Of a stretch of DNA of 64,000 nt, positions 25,288 to 35,400 are shown in pieces. The stretch covers positions 372,001 through 436,000 of the forward strand of contig JASANG010003930.1 in NCBI GenBank assembly GCA_030248215.1, read 5' to 3'. The translations under genes were made by a program, and so were the position numbers. A model generated the notes under the pieces. That model was not told the origin of the DNA and searched no databases. It worked only from the letters and a program-made list of their open reading frames with translations. The DNA is from Enoplolaimus lenunculus (Eukaryota; Nematoda; Enoplea; Enoplida; Thoracostomopsidae). Position 1 is the first letter of the stretch; each line of letters starts with the position of its first letter.

Positions 25288-25492
25288 AGCATGTGAGACG
25301 TGCTTGTCGATTATGTGCACATACAATATAGTGCAGTGCACTGCATGTATGCTAGCCGGCAGCATACGGTCCACATATATAGTCGACGACAGAAGCAGTT
25401 GGACAGGTGGGATACGTAGCGCACTGGTAACAGCGTCTGCCTGACACGCAGAAGGTCGCTAGTTCGGAACCACCCGTAACTCGCTTTTCCAA
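25288..25492 (+). repeat. SINE-like repeat: shared body plus tRNA-Val-like module
   Basis: The body runs AGCATGTGAGACGTGCTTGTC, TATAGTGCAGTGCACTG, GCAGCATACGGTC and TAGTCGAC. It is followed at about 25413-25485 by a tRNA-like module: GTAGCGCACTGGTAACAGC (A box), stem TCTGC, loop CTGACAC with potential anticodon GAC, stem GCAGA, then GCTAGTTCGGAACC (B-box-like). The T arm is degraded, so this is not a working tRNA gene. A second copy of the body at 37804-37990 ends in a different tRNA-like module. Confidence 0.65.
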
Positions 25493-25626
25493 GCTGCTGC
25501 GCTGAGACTCTGGTCCCGGTTCCCACCTAAACTAACAAACAAAACCAGGAAACTATCACGATAAACATATAAAACCAAACACATGATTTGGCGTTGGTAT
25601 TCTAAATAAAATGTGAGATTATAAAC

Positions 25627-25791
25627 GGGCCCGTAGCAACGAGTGGCCAGGGGGGCTCAGTACCCCTGGAAAACTTTCGGCACCCCCTTCAATTTTATAC
25701 TTTACTTACAAGTCATCACAGCCATTGAATGCCCCTCCTGGATATTTTTAGCCCCCTTCCCCCCAGAAATGTGAGTTGGCTACGGGCCTGA
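25627..25791. mobile_element. Small MITE with GGGCCCGTAGC termini
   Basis: Inverted ends GGGCCCGTAGCAACGAG and GAGTTGGCTACGGGCCT bound about 165 bases containing C-rich blocks (CCCCTCC, CCCCCTTCC). No clean target duplication is seen. Confidence 0.6.
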
Positions 25792-26193
25792 GTATAAATT
25801 ACAAAACCGCAAAATACATGCTCTATTACGCGGCAGCGGACCAATCTTTGTGGACGTAGAACTAGCTAACCCATTATGTGCATATTGTTGTGGGAGTACG
25901 CGGTGTAACCGGTGCATTTGCAGAGTGTGTAATGTTAAGACACATACATACTTGTGCACAAATAGCACCTGAGAAAAATATATTAGCCACGTAGTACCGA
26001 CATGAAGGTACCACTATGACGGGCGCTGTAAATTGCAGGCCCATAGAATCGGATGTCTGGATTCGCGGTCCGGGGGGACCGCCTAAAGAAAGGGAAATGA
26101 AAGTATATGCGGTGTAGCTGGTGTATGTGCAGAGTGTGCAATGTTAAGACACATACACGCTCGTGCACATATAGCACCAGAGGAAATTATATC

Positions 26194-26265
26194 GGCCGCG
26201 TGGTGTAATATGTAGCGCGCTTGGCTTGAGCGCAAGATGGCCGTGGTTCGATTCCCGGCGTGGTC
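26194..26265 (+). other. tRNA-like module of the SINE array
   Basis: 72 bases from GGCCGCG to CGTGGTC, forming an acceptor stem with one or more wobble pairs. A box TGGTGTAATATGTAGCGC and B box GGTTCGATTCC are present. The anticodon arm is degraded. Confidence 0.6.
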
Positions 26266-26499
26266 ATTAACTTTGGGCAAAACTTCAAATAGGGGTTGCG
26301 CAGACCGTTAGTACCAACATGGAGGTCCCACCGAGACGGAAACTACAAACAGCAAGCCCATGAATTCGGGTAGTTGGATTCAAGGTCCGAGACGAGCACC
26401 TGCAAAAAAGAGGGATGTCGGTATATGTGCACGTAAGTGTATGTAAAGCAAATGTTGCCATGCCTGTACACATATACCGGTATAAGAAGTTGCTACAAT

Positions 26500-26569
26500 G
26501 ACCGCGTAGTGTAGTTATAGCATGACTGGCTCCAGACAGGAGGGCCGCGGTTCGATTCCCGGCGTGGTC
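26500..26569 (+). other. tRNA-Trp-like module of the SINE array
   Basis: 70 bases from GACCGCG to CGTGGTC, giving a 7-bp acceptor stem with one G-T pair. The anticodon region GGCTCCAGA contains CCA, and GACC/GGTC ends are typical of eukaryotic tRNA-Trp. The B box is GGTTCGATTCC. The T stem does not pair perfectly, which favours a SINE head over a working tRNA. Confidence 0.6.
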
Positions 26570-26999
26570 ATTAACTTTGGGCAAAACTTCAAACAGGAGT
26601 CGTGCACACCGTTCAACAATTGTAATAACTTTTATGCACGCTTGCGCGGCATCTTACTTGCTGAACGGCCCAACAAGACGACAGGATTGTTTACTTTTAG
26701 CATACACTATATACAGTAGGTATTGCATATAAAATATATCAAAGCCCACGTCAACCAGCGTCTGATTCAATTGTGTTGTTAAAATTTTAAAAAACCGAAT
26801 GAATCTAAAAATTATACAATATCTGGCCCCGCCCAAGCCTATTTGGGGGCACGACCTAAACTGGGGGCACGGTACCCCAATGCCCTCATTGAGCAATTTT
26901 GTTATTTTCAAATCACGATAGCACGAAAGGAAAACGGTCATCCTCTGGAAAAGCAGCTTTTATTTGGTAGATCCACGGCCTCGAACACCCACGAGTATA

Positions 27000-27118
27000 G
27001 ATGGGCACCGGATATCCGGATGTCCGGATATGAAAAATATCCGGATATGTATCCGAAATGAAACGTGTATTCGGATATCCGGATATGAAAAAATATCCGA
27101 TGCCCATCACTACCCATA
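27000..27118. mobile_element. GGATATCC palindromic MITE
   Basis: ATGGGCACCGGATATCCGG at one end and ATATCCGATGCCCATCACTA at the other, with repeated CCGGATATG between. A fragment of the same family is at about 28680-28785. Confidence 0.6.
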
Positions 27119-27119
27119 A

Positions 27120-27900
27120 GAGTATTTAGTCGAATTCGTCCGCAGTACTAGTTGATCGCACCGAAACAAAAACAGGTGAGCGTTAAAAACGAAAACCCCA
27201 GCACAATTTGAGACATTTGAGGGGCAGCAAGTTGCTGGCAATTACTTCCAACAATCAGGTCCAAATTTATTAGATCAACAATCTACTTAATCCGTTGTGA
27301 AATGCGTTATGGACCATGTCTTAGTGGCCGTCAAAAATTGCCCAGTTTCTTTAAAATTTGATTGGCGTGCAAAACAGCACTGTTTAACTTGAAATGAAGA
27401 GGTACAATGCAGAGTGTACTCCATCAGCATAACTTGTCCTTGGTTTACAGAACGAATGTCGGTATAGTAGTCACACTCTTTTTACAAAGCAGATGATTCA
27501 AAAGTAAACGAAGAAGGTACACATATATCCAACACATACACACAACATGGAGACATTTATGTAGTCCTTCCAAAGAGACTACGGGCAAAAACCAAAACAG
27601 TACATACAGTGAGTGTTGTGACAAATCTAACTGCCTTTTAGGGAGTCTTATAGAATTGTGTTGCGTCACGATTCATTCGTGAATACAAAAAATTTGATCC
27701 TAAATTTTCTCCTTTAAAATATCATATTTTTGAGAATGACCATATTTCTAAGAACCATTATAGCCAGCAAAGCAAAATTTTTACGCAGTAACGCCAAAAA
27801 TGTTGAGTATCACTTGAAGTTTCACTGCAATCGACTTTGTGTTTATTTACAGAAAAATCGATGCGCCAAAATTTGTAATCAAATTTTCAAAATTTCAGGT
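27120..27900. other. Gene-free stretch
   Basis: AT-rich sequence interrupting the SINE array. No gene, no recognisable repeat terminus. Confidence 0.4.
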
Positions 27901-28210
27901 AGAGGTCCCTCTGAGATAAGCACAACAAACTGCAAGCCCATACATTCGGAGGTTGGATTCGCGCTCTTGGACGCCAGACTGTAAAAAAGGGATGTCAGTT
28001 GATCTGCACGGCATTAGTGTATGTAAAAAGAATAGATTGCCATAAATCTCCACGTATACATAAATATGAAGTTGTTGCAAAAGAGCACATGGTGTAGAAG
28101 CAGCATGCTTGACTCGACTGCAAGATAGCCAAGGTTCGATTTCCGACCTGGTCCTTAACTTTGTGCAAAAGAGGATTGTCAGTATATCTGCACGGTAATG
28201 TGTATAAAAA
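27900..28210 (+). repeat. Tandem tRNA-Trp-like SINE array, part 2
   Basis: A further array unit with the spacer blocks GCAAGCCCATACATTCGG and AAAGGGATGTCAG, then a diverged tRNA-like module at 28083-28153 (GAGCACA to CCTGGTC, B box GGTTCGATTTCC), then CTTAACTTTGTGCAAAAG. Confidence 0.6.
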
Positions 28211-28959
28211 CATGGGCGTAGCCAGGGTTTTTGTTTGGGGGACACACAAATCCTTTAAATATATAGTGTGTTAATCAATTTTCATCAGTTAGAATGTGTT
28301 GCAGGGTGCAAAACGGCGGAACTCGTTTTGAATCAGAATTCTAAAAGCCTAAGACAAGCTTAAGCTAAGCGCATGTAAAAAATATTCTTAATATTTAAGT
28401 CTTCTTTACTACGGTATTGAGAGAAACCGAGCTGCGGGGCACCACTAAAAGTAAAATGGGCTGATGCTTGTACGATTAAGCTTAAGTTTATTTGAATGTG
28501 GTTCTTTCATCTTGGAACCTAGAACGTCACATGTATATATAGTTCAAGGGAAAGCTGACATTCGATAGAATCTCAGTTACAGTAGCTTAAATCAGACGGA
28601 GACAAACCAAATCAACTCAATCTCAGGCGGCCAACGCAAGTATTTATTAGTCAGTTGCAATGTTCTAAACCAAAGTTTCGGTTATCCGGAATAGAAATTT
28701 AATTACGGATATCCGGAAAATATCCGTTAAAAATTGCCGGATATCGGGTTATGAAAGATTATCGATGCCCATCACTACCTAACATAGTAGTTGAAAGAAG
28801 TTGTTTCTTGCCTTCTTATATAAAAGATCACCCTTACCTGAAACAGGATAATGCAACGAATTGCCGTTATTTGTAAACAGTGACAATCAATGAAACTCAC
28901 AATACTGCGTGCGTTGGTATATAAGTAATATGTCTACGCTACGAAAAATTCCCACCCCG

Positions 28960-29345
28960 GAAGGGGGAAAAATTGAACAAGACAAATCCTGGACAGACAA
29001 AGACAACACTGAATAAAAGAGACAGACCAGGAAGCTTAGAATAAAACAACACAAAAGGGGAAGAAAAAAACCCCCCAAGCAGAGAAAAATAAAACAAACA
29101 AAACAAAGCCTAAAACATCGGAGGGGGGGGGGGGGGGGAAAAATACGACCCCCTCCGCGGGGCGGGGGGGGCCACCAGGCCACGCCTTCCCCCGAACCAT
29201 AATATACCACACACCAGACACAACAACAAGAACACCAAAAGACCAAAGACAACACAACAGACACAAAGAAGACGACAAGATAAAGGAAAAAAATGAGAAA
29301 AAACAAAAAAAACACAAAAAAACAAAAAAAAAAAAAAAAAAACAA
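28960..29345. other. T-depleted low-complexity island
   Basis: Only 13 of the 300 bases from 29041 to 29340 are T. The island has a G run of about 17 at 29121-29138, a C/G-rich block at 29150-29200, an A/C-only stretch, then an A run near 29320-29341. It looks unlike everything around it, and like the island at 62030-62252. Assembly or base-calling artefact is the simplest reading; true low-complexity DNA is possible. Confidence 0.7.
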
Positions 29346-29499
29346 TTATACAACAGTTTTGATCAAAATACACGGTACGCAGTCAACATACACAACAACG
29401 CGTGATAAATGTCGGTTCAGTTAATAAGAAAACATCAACAACTATTGCGTGGGAGTGAAACGCACAGGGCATCCTAGTTTTAATTTTTTCAAAACTGAA

Positions 29500-29690
29500 T
29501 TTTTCCAAAATCATTGGAGGACCGTGTACATATACCGGAATAAGAAGTTGTTGCAAATGACCATAGGGTGTAGCGGTAGTATGCTTGACTCTAGTGCAGG
29601 AGAGCCAAGGTTCGATTCCCGGCGTGGTCCTTAACTTTGTGCAAAACTTTGAACATGGATCGTGCAGACCGTATATATAGTTCTAACATG
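29500..29690 (+). repeat. tRNA-Trp-like SINE unit
   Basis: A tRNA-like module at 29559-29629 runs from GACCATA to CGTGGTC with A box GGTGTAGCGGTAGTAT and B box GGTTCGATTCCC, followed by CTTAACTTTGTGCAAAACTT and GATCGTGCAGACCGT. It is preceded by ACATATACCGGAATAAGAAGTTG, as in the array at 25800-26600. Confidence 0.65.
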
Positions 29691-30764
29691 GATACCTTTT
29701 GTCCTGTCGTATTCTAAAACACTTGTGCATATTTTCAACGGGGTGAACAATTACATTATCTGTTAAATAAGTAATAAATCACTGTTAATTGTTATACGAA
29801 CAATAGTATCATATTAAGACATTGACATAGCGAACCTTTCAACGTAATATAATCTTTCTACATTCATCTTATCATAAAACATGAGCCAACGTTGTTCTGA
29901 CTCAAAATTCATCAATTTTTTTGCGCAAAACCAAGCAGTTTATAGCAAATTACTCATGCTTTGAAAATCGCTTCGGAACAAAGTTTATACACCAACATCG
30001 TAACTTCATTTGTATAACGTACGGAGTTAAAGTTGTATTTATTCATTATTTCAAAAATTTTGGCCAAAAATCAAACAAGTTTGATTGACAGATTCGGCTC
30101 GGAGTTAAGGCTTGTAGCCTATCCATCAGAAAACTTATGAAAAAGCGTTACGGTGTTTACCTTACAAATTTTCACTTCTATGCCGTTCGTGCAATTTTGT
30201 TTATGACTGTTTCAGTACACCTAACCATATCGCTAGCGGCGATTTTTTTGCGTTACCTGTATATGGGACAAAATAGGGTATAAAATGAAAATGTAGGACA
30301 GTTGGCAGCTACGATTAAGGCTGTGGTAGATATAGGAGATCTAAGGATCGATATAAAACACCATTGAGATCGAAAAAAACTATACATTTGTTACTGAGAT
30401 TAAACACTAAAATGCTAGGTCCATCACTGTATCAACTTTATTTTCCTCCTGGTTTTTTGACATTTTTTATTCACAAAAAATAGTGTGTAGTATTTTATAC
30501 ATTTCACAAAAATACGACTTGCCTTTCGTTCACTTCACTTAGAGGTTTTATGTCAACTGTTGGTTGTCTACGCTTTATATGTTAAGGCTGAATACCTTTA
30601 AAACAAGTGTTTATATATCTAAAGCGATTTAGAGATCGGACATGCCACTGAGAACCGACACAAAACCAAATTTTGTATTGGTACCTATCAACGTCCGGCT
30701 TCTTTTGCTTCGTTTATATATCGCTATATATTGCGAACGCTTAATCAGAAATTTTTTGAATCCG
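29691..30764. other. Gene-free stretch downstream of the F-box gene
   Basis: AT-rich with no supported gene or recognised repeat. It includes whatever 3' UTR the F-box/LRR-like gene has. Confidence 0.4.
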
Positions 30765-32129
30765 CTACTGAAAAGGCCCTGTATCCCAGAAAAAATGTTC
30801 AAGCATGCTACGCCATCCTGGTTGTAAATGATCTTGAAAATGCCATATTCGAGCTCTAAACTTGATCAGCGTTTCCTCCGTATCGTAATACTTGCACCAA
30901 TCGTGAAGATTTAAACAGTCGCAACATATTATATCGAAAGGCGGCCTGTGAGTAGTTGTTTTACGCTGATCGTAATCATCTCCTGAACTGATTTCGGTAT
31001 CATATATGAATGTACCATTTGATGTTTTGTCAGTAACAGGACTCCTATCACCACTGATTTGTGACCGCAATGCTATGTTCTGTTTCTGCAGAAGGTACAC
31101 GCGTTCACGTAGCGCTTCACTCACTTCTCTCACGTTATACGGACAGCGAATCATGCATAGTTTTCTTAAGGACCGGCTACCGGCGCGAATTATCCTGGTA
31201 AAATCATTTGGACCATATCCAGCGTTGCGAAACCGTGTAAATATGCCTAATGACATCAACTGAGGGCACGCGGTGAACAAAGTTTCTACCCAATCGTTAG
31301 GACTATCTGCAATATCAGTCATGCTTAGCCCGATGCAAAGCGTTATTAAGTTTGGCAGGGCACTAAGACAACTTAGTTCTAAATTTTCCGTCGAGAACGC
31401 GAATAAACTCATGCGTTCTAATGATGTACATGACAAGTATAACTGTGGCAACCGGCTTGGTGTCAGCAATTGTGTTCCTGTTGTATAAATTGCTCGCAGT
31501 CGGGTACATTTAGAAACGTATGGTATAGCAAAATTAATTAAATATTGATCTTCGACTGATTTTTCAGAGCTACAGCTTGATGTAATTGAACTAATTCGAG
31601 TCAAATGTGGCATATGATCAATTGCTGACAGCAACCCTGCCACATGAAGCGTTAGTGTTTGTAAATTTAACGCTAATTTTGATATTGGCATGAAAAAATG
31701 ATAAATTAACGTATCACGGTATTGATGATGAGCGTAGATTTCGATTGACATTAGATTTGGATTTTGAGTTAAAATTTGTTCAAGTAATGACTTCGCTAAT
31801 ACTAAAGGAGCTCCAAGATAAATCGTAATTTTGAGCAAATTTGGAGCGCAACGTTTTGCCAATTGCATTGCGATTGAACAACAATGCGTTTGTTGCCGAC
31901 TGTTGCGAAGGTCAAACTTTAATTCATCGCTAATTGCTTTAAAGCTTAACTCAGTAAAATGAGACCAGTGACACGGATTGGAGTAAAATTCAGTTAAAGT
32001 TTGATTGCATAACGAAAGACGCTGAAGTGATACAACGGTCAAATATTGCGGTAGTAGATGCAGTATTTTAATGTCTTCGAATATATTTCTTTCCTTCAAA
32101 AGGGTTGATTTCCTCTTCAATTTGGGCAT
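30765..32129 (-). CDS. F-box/leucine-rich-repeat-like protein
   Basis: A single uninterrupted frame of 454 residues starting at the first ATG (MPKLKRKSTLLKERN). Residues about 18-62 (FEDIKILHLLPQYLTVVSLQ, then CNQTLTEFYSNPCHWSHFTEL) have the spacing of a diverged F-box: hydrophobic helix, L/V-S-L-Q-R-L, C/N-x-W. The rest to about 345 shows irregular leucine-rich repeats (LTLHVAGLLSAID, LPNLITLCIGLSMTD, CPQLMSLGIF, SLRKLCMIRCPYN). The C-terminal 110 residues hold a short coiled segment (EALRERVYLLQKQNIALRS), then a Cys/Trp/Tyr-rich end. In this family an F-box docks on SKP1 in an SCF ubiquitin ligase and the LRR binds substrate; that role is inferred. The gene has no introns and no close named relative that I recognise. 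Confidence 0.75.
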   Translation of the reverse strand: MPKLKRKSTLLKERNIFEDIKILHLLPQYLTVVSLQRLSLCNQTLTEFYSNPCHWSHFTELSFKAISDELKFDLRNSRQQTHCCSIAMQLAKRCAPNLLKITIYLGAPLVLAKSLLEQILTQNPNLMSIEIYAHHQYRDTLIYHFFMPISKLALNLQTLTLHVAGLLSAIDHMPHLTRISSITSSCSSEKSVEDQYLINFAIPYVSKCTRLRAIYTTGTQLLTPSRLPQLYLSCTSLERMSLFAFSTENLELSCLSALPNLITLCIGLSMTDIADSPNDWVETLFTACPQLMSLGIFTRFRNAGYGPNDFTRIIRAGSRSLRKLCMIRCPYNVREVSEALRERVYLLQKQNIALRSQISGDRSPVTDKTSNGTFIYDTEISSGDDYDQRKTTTHRPPFDIICCDCLNLHDWCKYYDTEETLIKFRARIWHFQDHLQPGWRSMLEHFFWDTGPFQ

Positions 32130-32639
32130 TTTGTTTGTCGCATTTATTATTACATTTCATAAGTTAGCCGGCAATGGCAATCTTCTCACGTCAGGAGCGA
32201 ATTAATTAGTTATTGTTCACATTTATCGGTTGTCTCGTTTACTCATATCTAATTATTTTAACGCAGAAGCACAAGAAAGTCGACATATTGAAGTTTGGTT
32301 GAGTCAAAGTAAAACACGCGTTTAAGTTCAATTTAATTGTGACCAAAATTCAGAATTTGTTATTAATTATGGACTGATGCTTTCATAGCAAAGCTGATTA
32401 TCAGAAATCAAAACAAAACAGCTTGGCTACCTCTGGTTACTAAATTTTGTTGTGTAAATTTAGCCTGTAATGCGTAAAATCATGTTATAAAATGCAAACA
32501 TCAATTTTGTACTGCACTCTGCTTTGAAGTTTTAAAAATCAAGGCGGCTGGTTAACCTTTAAACACGGGGACTTAGTCAATTTGATGGTTTGTACAAGTT
32601 CATTAAGCGATAGTATATAAAATAATCCATAATGTGACG

Positions 32640-32785
32640 TTGTGGGGCGTAACAGTAACAACCATATTCCAAAGCCTAAAATCTTAGCGTAAGGATAAGC
32701 CTACAAGTAAGCTTTAATGCATAAAGCTAAGCAAAAAATTAGTCTAAAACTTAAGCGTACTTTATCAGTCGAAAAAATAATGGTT
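32640..32785 (+). mobile_element. CCTAAG-hexamer MITE, degenerate copy
   Basis: GGGGCGTAACAGTAACAACC, CATATTCCAAAGCCTAA, GCGTAAGGATAAGCC, then the shared 3' block AAAAAATTAGTCTAAAAC. No clear inverted ends. Confidence 0.55.
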
Positions 32786-33450
32786 GGAACCTCAAAATAT
32801 TGGCCAAATGGTGCAAACTCGTGTTTCGACACTATTGTTTCTACAGACAGGAGACAATTGTGGACTATGTCTAAAAAGAACCGTTAAATATGCTACACGA
32901 ATTAAAGAATTTCTTTTTAATACCCTACGCCTAGTCGTAAGCCTGTGGCAAGGTTCACATATGCATAGCTCTAAATTTCCATGCAGGAAAGGGTTAACCA
33001 CAAAGTACTCGCTAAAGCAAGCAATTTTTTTAAAACTGTAAAACTTCAAAACACAAAATAATTCTCCCACCGGGCAAATTTGTACCTGAAATTGGCTCAA
33101 ATCATGTCTTGGCGCGTGCCTTAAGCTGCCCTATGTAAAAGTACAAACCTGTGTGTGTGTGTGCTTCCCGAATTTAGCAAAAAATACTCTGTTTGTAAAG
33201 CAGAAGTTTATACAAAGGCGTATATCATCATTCATTACAGGTGAAACTTGCAAAAATCACAAATGTAAACACACCTTAAAAATAGCTGTAATCGAAAAGT
33301 GTAATAGACGGATAACGCATAGTAAATGACAGTTATTATATGCACAATCTAACAGGCTTAGCAACTATCATTTCCCGCAAAACTTATTTTAATAGGTACG
33401 TTCAGACGCGTTACCACCGTGGAAGACTCGGAGCTCCGAGCCACACTTTT

Positions 33451-34115
33451 CGGGACTATTCGGTTACCCAATAGCCGGCGTTTGCCCAAAAAATGGATAG
33501 ATTTTGAAAATTTTTAGCATATTTGAGCTTCTCATGACCTTTCCTTATCACTCCACGTGCGAATTTGAATTTCTAAAGTTTGATTATTAAACTCTCAGTC
33601 CCCCCTTGGGCCGAAAGAAATTTTTGTCAAAAAGTTGGACAACCGATATTCCGTTAAGCACAGTTTGCGGGGATTTTTTCCGTTATCCCCCCAGCCAGTG
33701 TTTACCCCAAAATCGTTGGAGTTAAAAAACTTGCATATGTCAGTTTCTCATGACCTCCCCAGAGCATTTCTCGCCTAAATTTGAATTTTTGAAAAAAATT
33801 TTAAGTTCCCGACGTCCCCCTTGGAACCCAAAATATTTTCTGTGTGACAAATTATATACTGTTCTATGCAGCTTGCCGAGCTGAATGCAATGGTGTTAAA
33901 TTGTTTGCAATCAGACGACTGGTTAACTAATTGTAGATAAATAACTGATTTGGCGCCGACGCAAATTGTTGGTCGCGCGCCAAATCAGTTATTTAACATC
34001 TGGTTAACCAATGATAAGGAGAGGTCATGAAAAGCTCAAATACGCAAAAAATTTTCAAAATCGAACTGTTTTTGGGCAAACGGGGGCTGGGGAATAACGG
34101 AAAAGACCCGTTACC
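33451..34115. mobile_element. Foldback element with long inverted arms
   Basis: The arm at about 33451-33545 (GTTTGCCCAAAAAATGG, GATTTTGAAAATTTTTAGC, TGACC) matches the reverse complement of about 34018-34112 with roughly 85% identity by eye. Inside lie smaller inverted pieces (GCGCCAAATCAGTTATTTAAC against TAAATAACTGATTTGGCGC near 33935-34000). No coding frame. A partial relative is at 39495-39960. Confidence 0.65.
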
Positions 34116-34824
34116 TGACGTCGTCGAAAGGTGTTAAACTTTTTGCGTCAGACGTCTGGGTAACGAGTTATGGTCAAACAACTGATTGCGAAGAATTTAA
34201 TACCATCCGACTCAGCTCTCCAAGTAGCGTCGGGATAAACCGAAAGGACTTTACTTTTTAGACTGGGCGCTGGGGTCCAACAACTATTTGAACCCACATT
34301 TTTCTGGTTGAAAAGTAATGCAAATTTCACAATGTCATGCGTACACCAGGTGACTTTTGAGGCGGTAGTGTGATGGACACTGAACTTTAACTGGTCGCAC
34401 CTTTTAGTGCGAACCAGTTAGGGTTCATTAAAGATGAACACCTGTAGAATGAAAACAACCTGGCATACGCAATATAGTTAACAGATATAATATTAAATTT
34501 TTTGTAGCATTAGGCGATGCTCCTGTACCCAGCGTAGTTTTAGAGTGCAAAGTTTTGAGCTGTACATGTGGTCAAGACGTGATTCAATGCGAGTGCGTTA
34601 GCGTTAGCACGAATGTTGCACGAGTTTTCTGCAAGTTGATTGCTCAAAACTTTATAGTTTCAACGATGCTCTATGTGCGGAATTCTAACCGTTTCTATGC
34701 CGCAAAAAGCGTGATATACTGTCTTGTAATTTGGCTTTTGCAACTCAGCAGCAGACGATATATACTACATTATCTGTCTGTTCCTTCTGAGCTATTCAGC
34801 ATGCATACAGAATCTTCAAAGTTC

Positions 34825-34950
34825 CAACGGTGATTGACGTATTAAGCATAAGTCTAAAAATAAGCGTACAAAAAGAGCTTTTATCTAATCCTAAGCGTAA
34901 GCAAATAATAGCCCAAAGCTTAAGTTTACTCCATTGCAGTCCCGAGAAAA
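34825..34950 (+). mobile_element. CCTAAG-hexamer MITE fragment
   Basis: ATTAAGCATAAGTCTAAAA, CCTAAGCGTAAGCAAATAATAG, AAAGCTTAAGTTTACTCC, then TGCAGTCCCGAGAAAAAACG. This matches the 3' half of the family. Confidence 0.55.
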
Positions 34951-35149
34951 AACGTTTCGCATCTGATCTTTTTATAAATAATTATGTTGTTTCGCAATAT
35001 CACAAATTTTGGGTTTGTGGTTTAGTTCTTTAAAGCTAAAACCAAAATTATGCTTAGAATTTGAAGTTTTTTTTAAATTACCAAAAGGGGTGGGTCCAAT
35101 TCTGAAATATTAATAAACTTGCTGTGACTTATCTATATCTGAATCCTTA

Positions 35150-35400
35150 AGCCCTATTCACAAGCACAAATTTTTGCTGCAAGAACTTGCATTTGCAACT
35201 GGCACTTTCAAGTTCGTCCAAGTCCCGTTGGAAAAATTTGCAGCTGCAAATTATTCATTAAGAATCATAACAAGAAATTTAAGTTCACATGTGTGAACAA
35301 ATTGTAGACGCTTTCGCATTGGCTGATTAAAAACGCAAGTTCTGCGTGCAATTTGCACTTGCAAGTTCTTGCAGCAAAACTTGTACGTGTGAATAGGGCT
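35150..35400. mobile_element. PIF/Harbinger-type MITE with TTA duplications
   Basis: 251 bases bounded by AGCCCTATTCACA and its reverse complement, with imperfect inverted arms continuing about 40 bases (TTTTGCTGCAAGAACTTGCA). The flanks carry TTA at 35147-35149 and 35401-35403. Three-base TTA/TAA duplications are typical of PIF/Harbinger. The interior is rich in TTGCA words and does not encode protein. A diverged relative starts at about 62532. Confidence 0.75.

Larger units (their letters stand above)
25800..26600 (+). repeat. Tandem tRNA-Trp-like SINE array, part 1
   Basis: Roughly 300-base units repeat head to tail. Each has a tRNA-like module, then TTAACTTTGGGCAAAACTTC, ACCGTTAGTACCAACATGGAGG, GCAAGCCCATGAATTCGG, AAGAGGGATGTCGGTATATG, and a CACATAT-containing end. 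Full tRNA-like modules lie at 26194-26265 and 26500-26569. The first unit (25800-26100) has a poorer module. Confidence 0.7.

Noticed and set aside
26500-26569. Functional tRNA-Trp gene
   Set aside because: T and anticodon stems do not pair fully and the module sits in a repeated SINE unit with a shared tail.
28887-29353. Minus-strand frames of 87-152 codons rich in Phe and Pro
   Set aside because: They arise from A, C and G homopolymer runs in the T-depleted island; all reading frames there stay open by composition.
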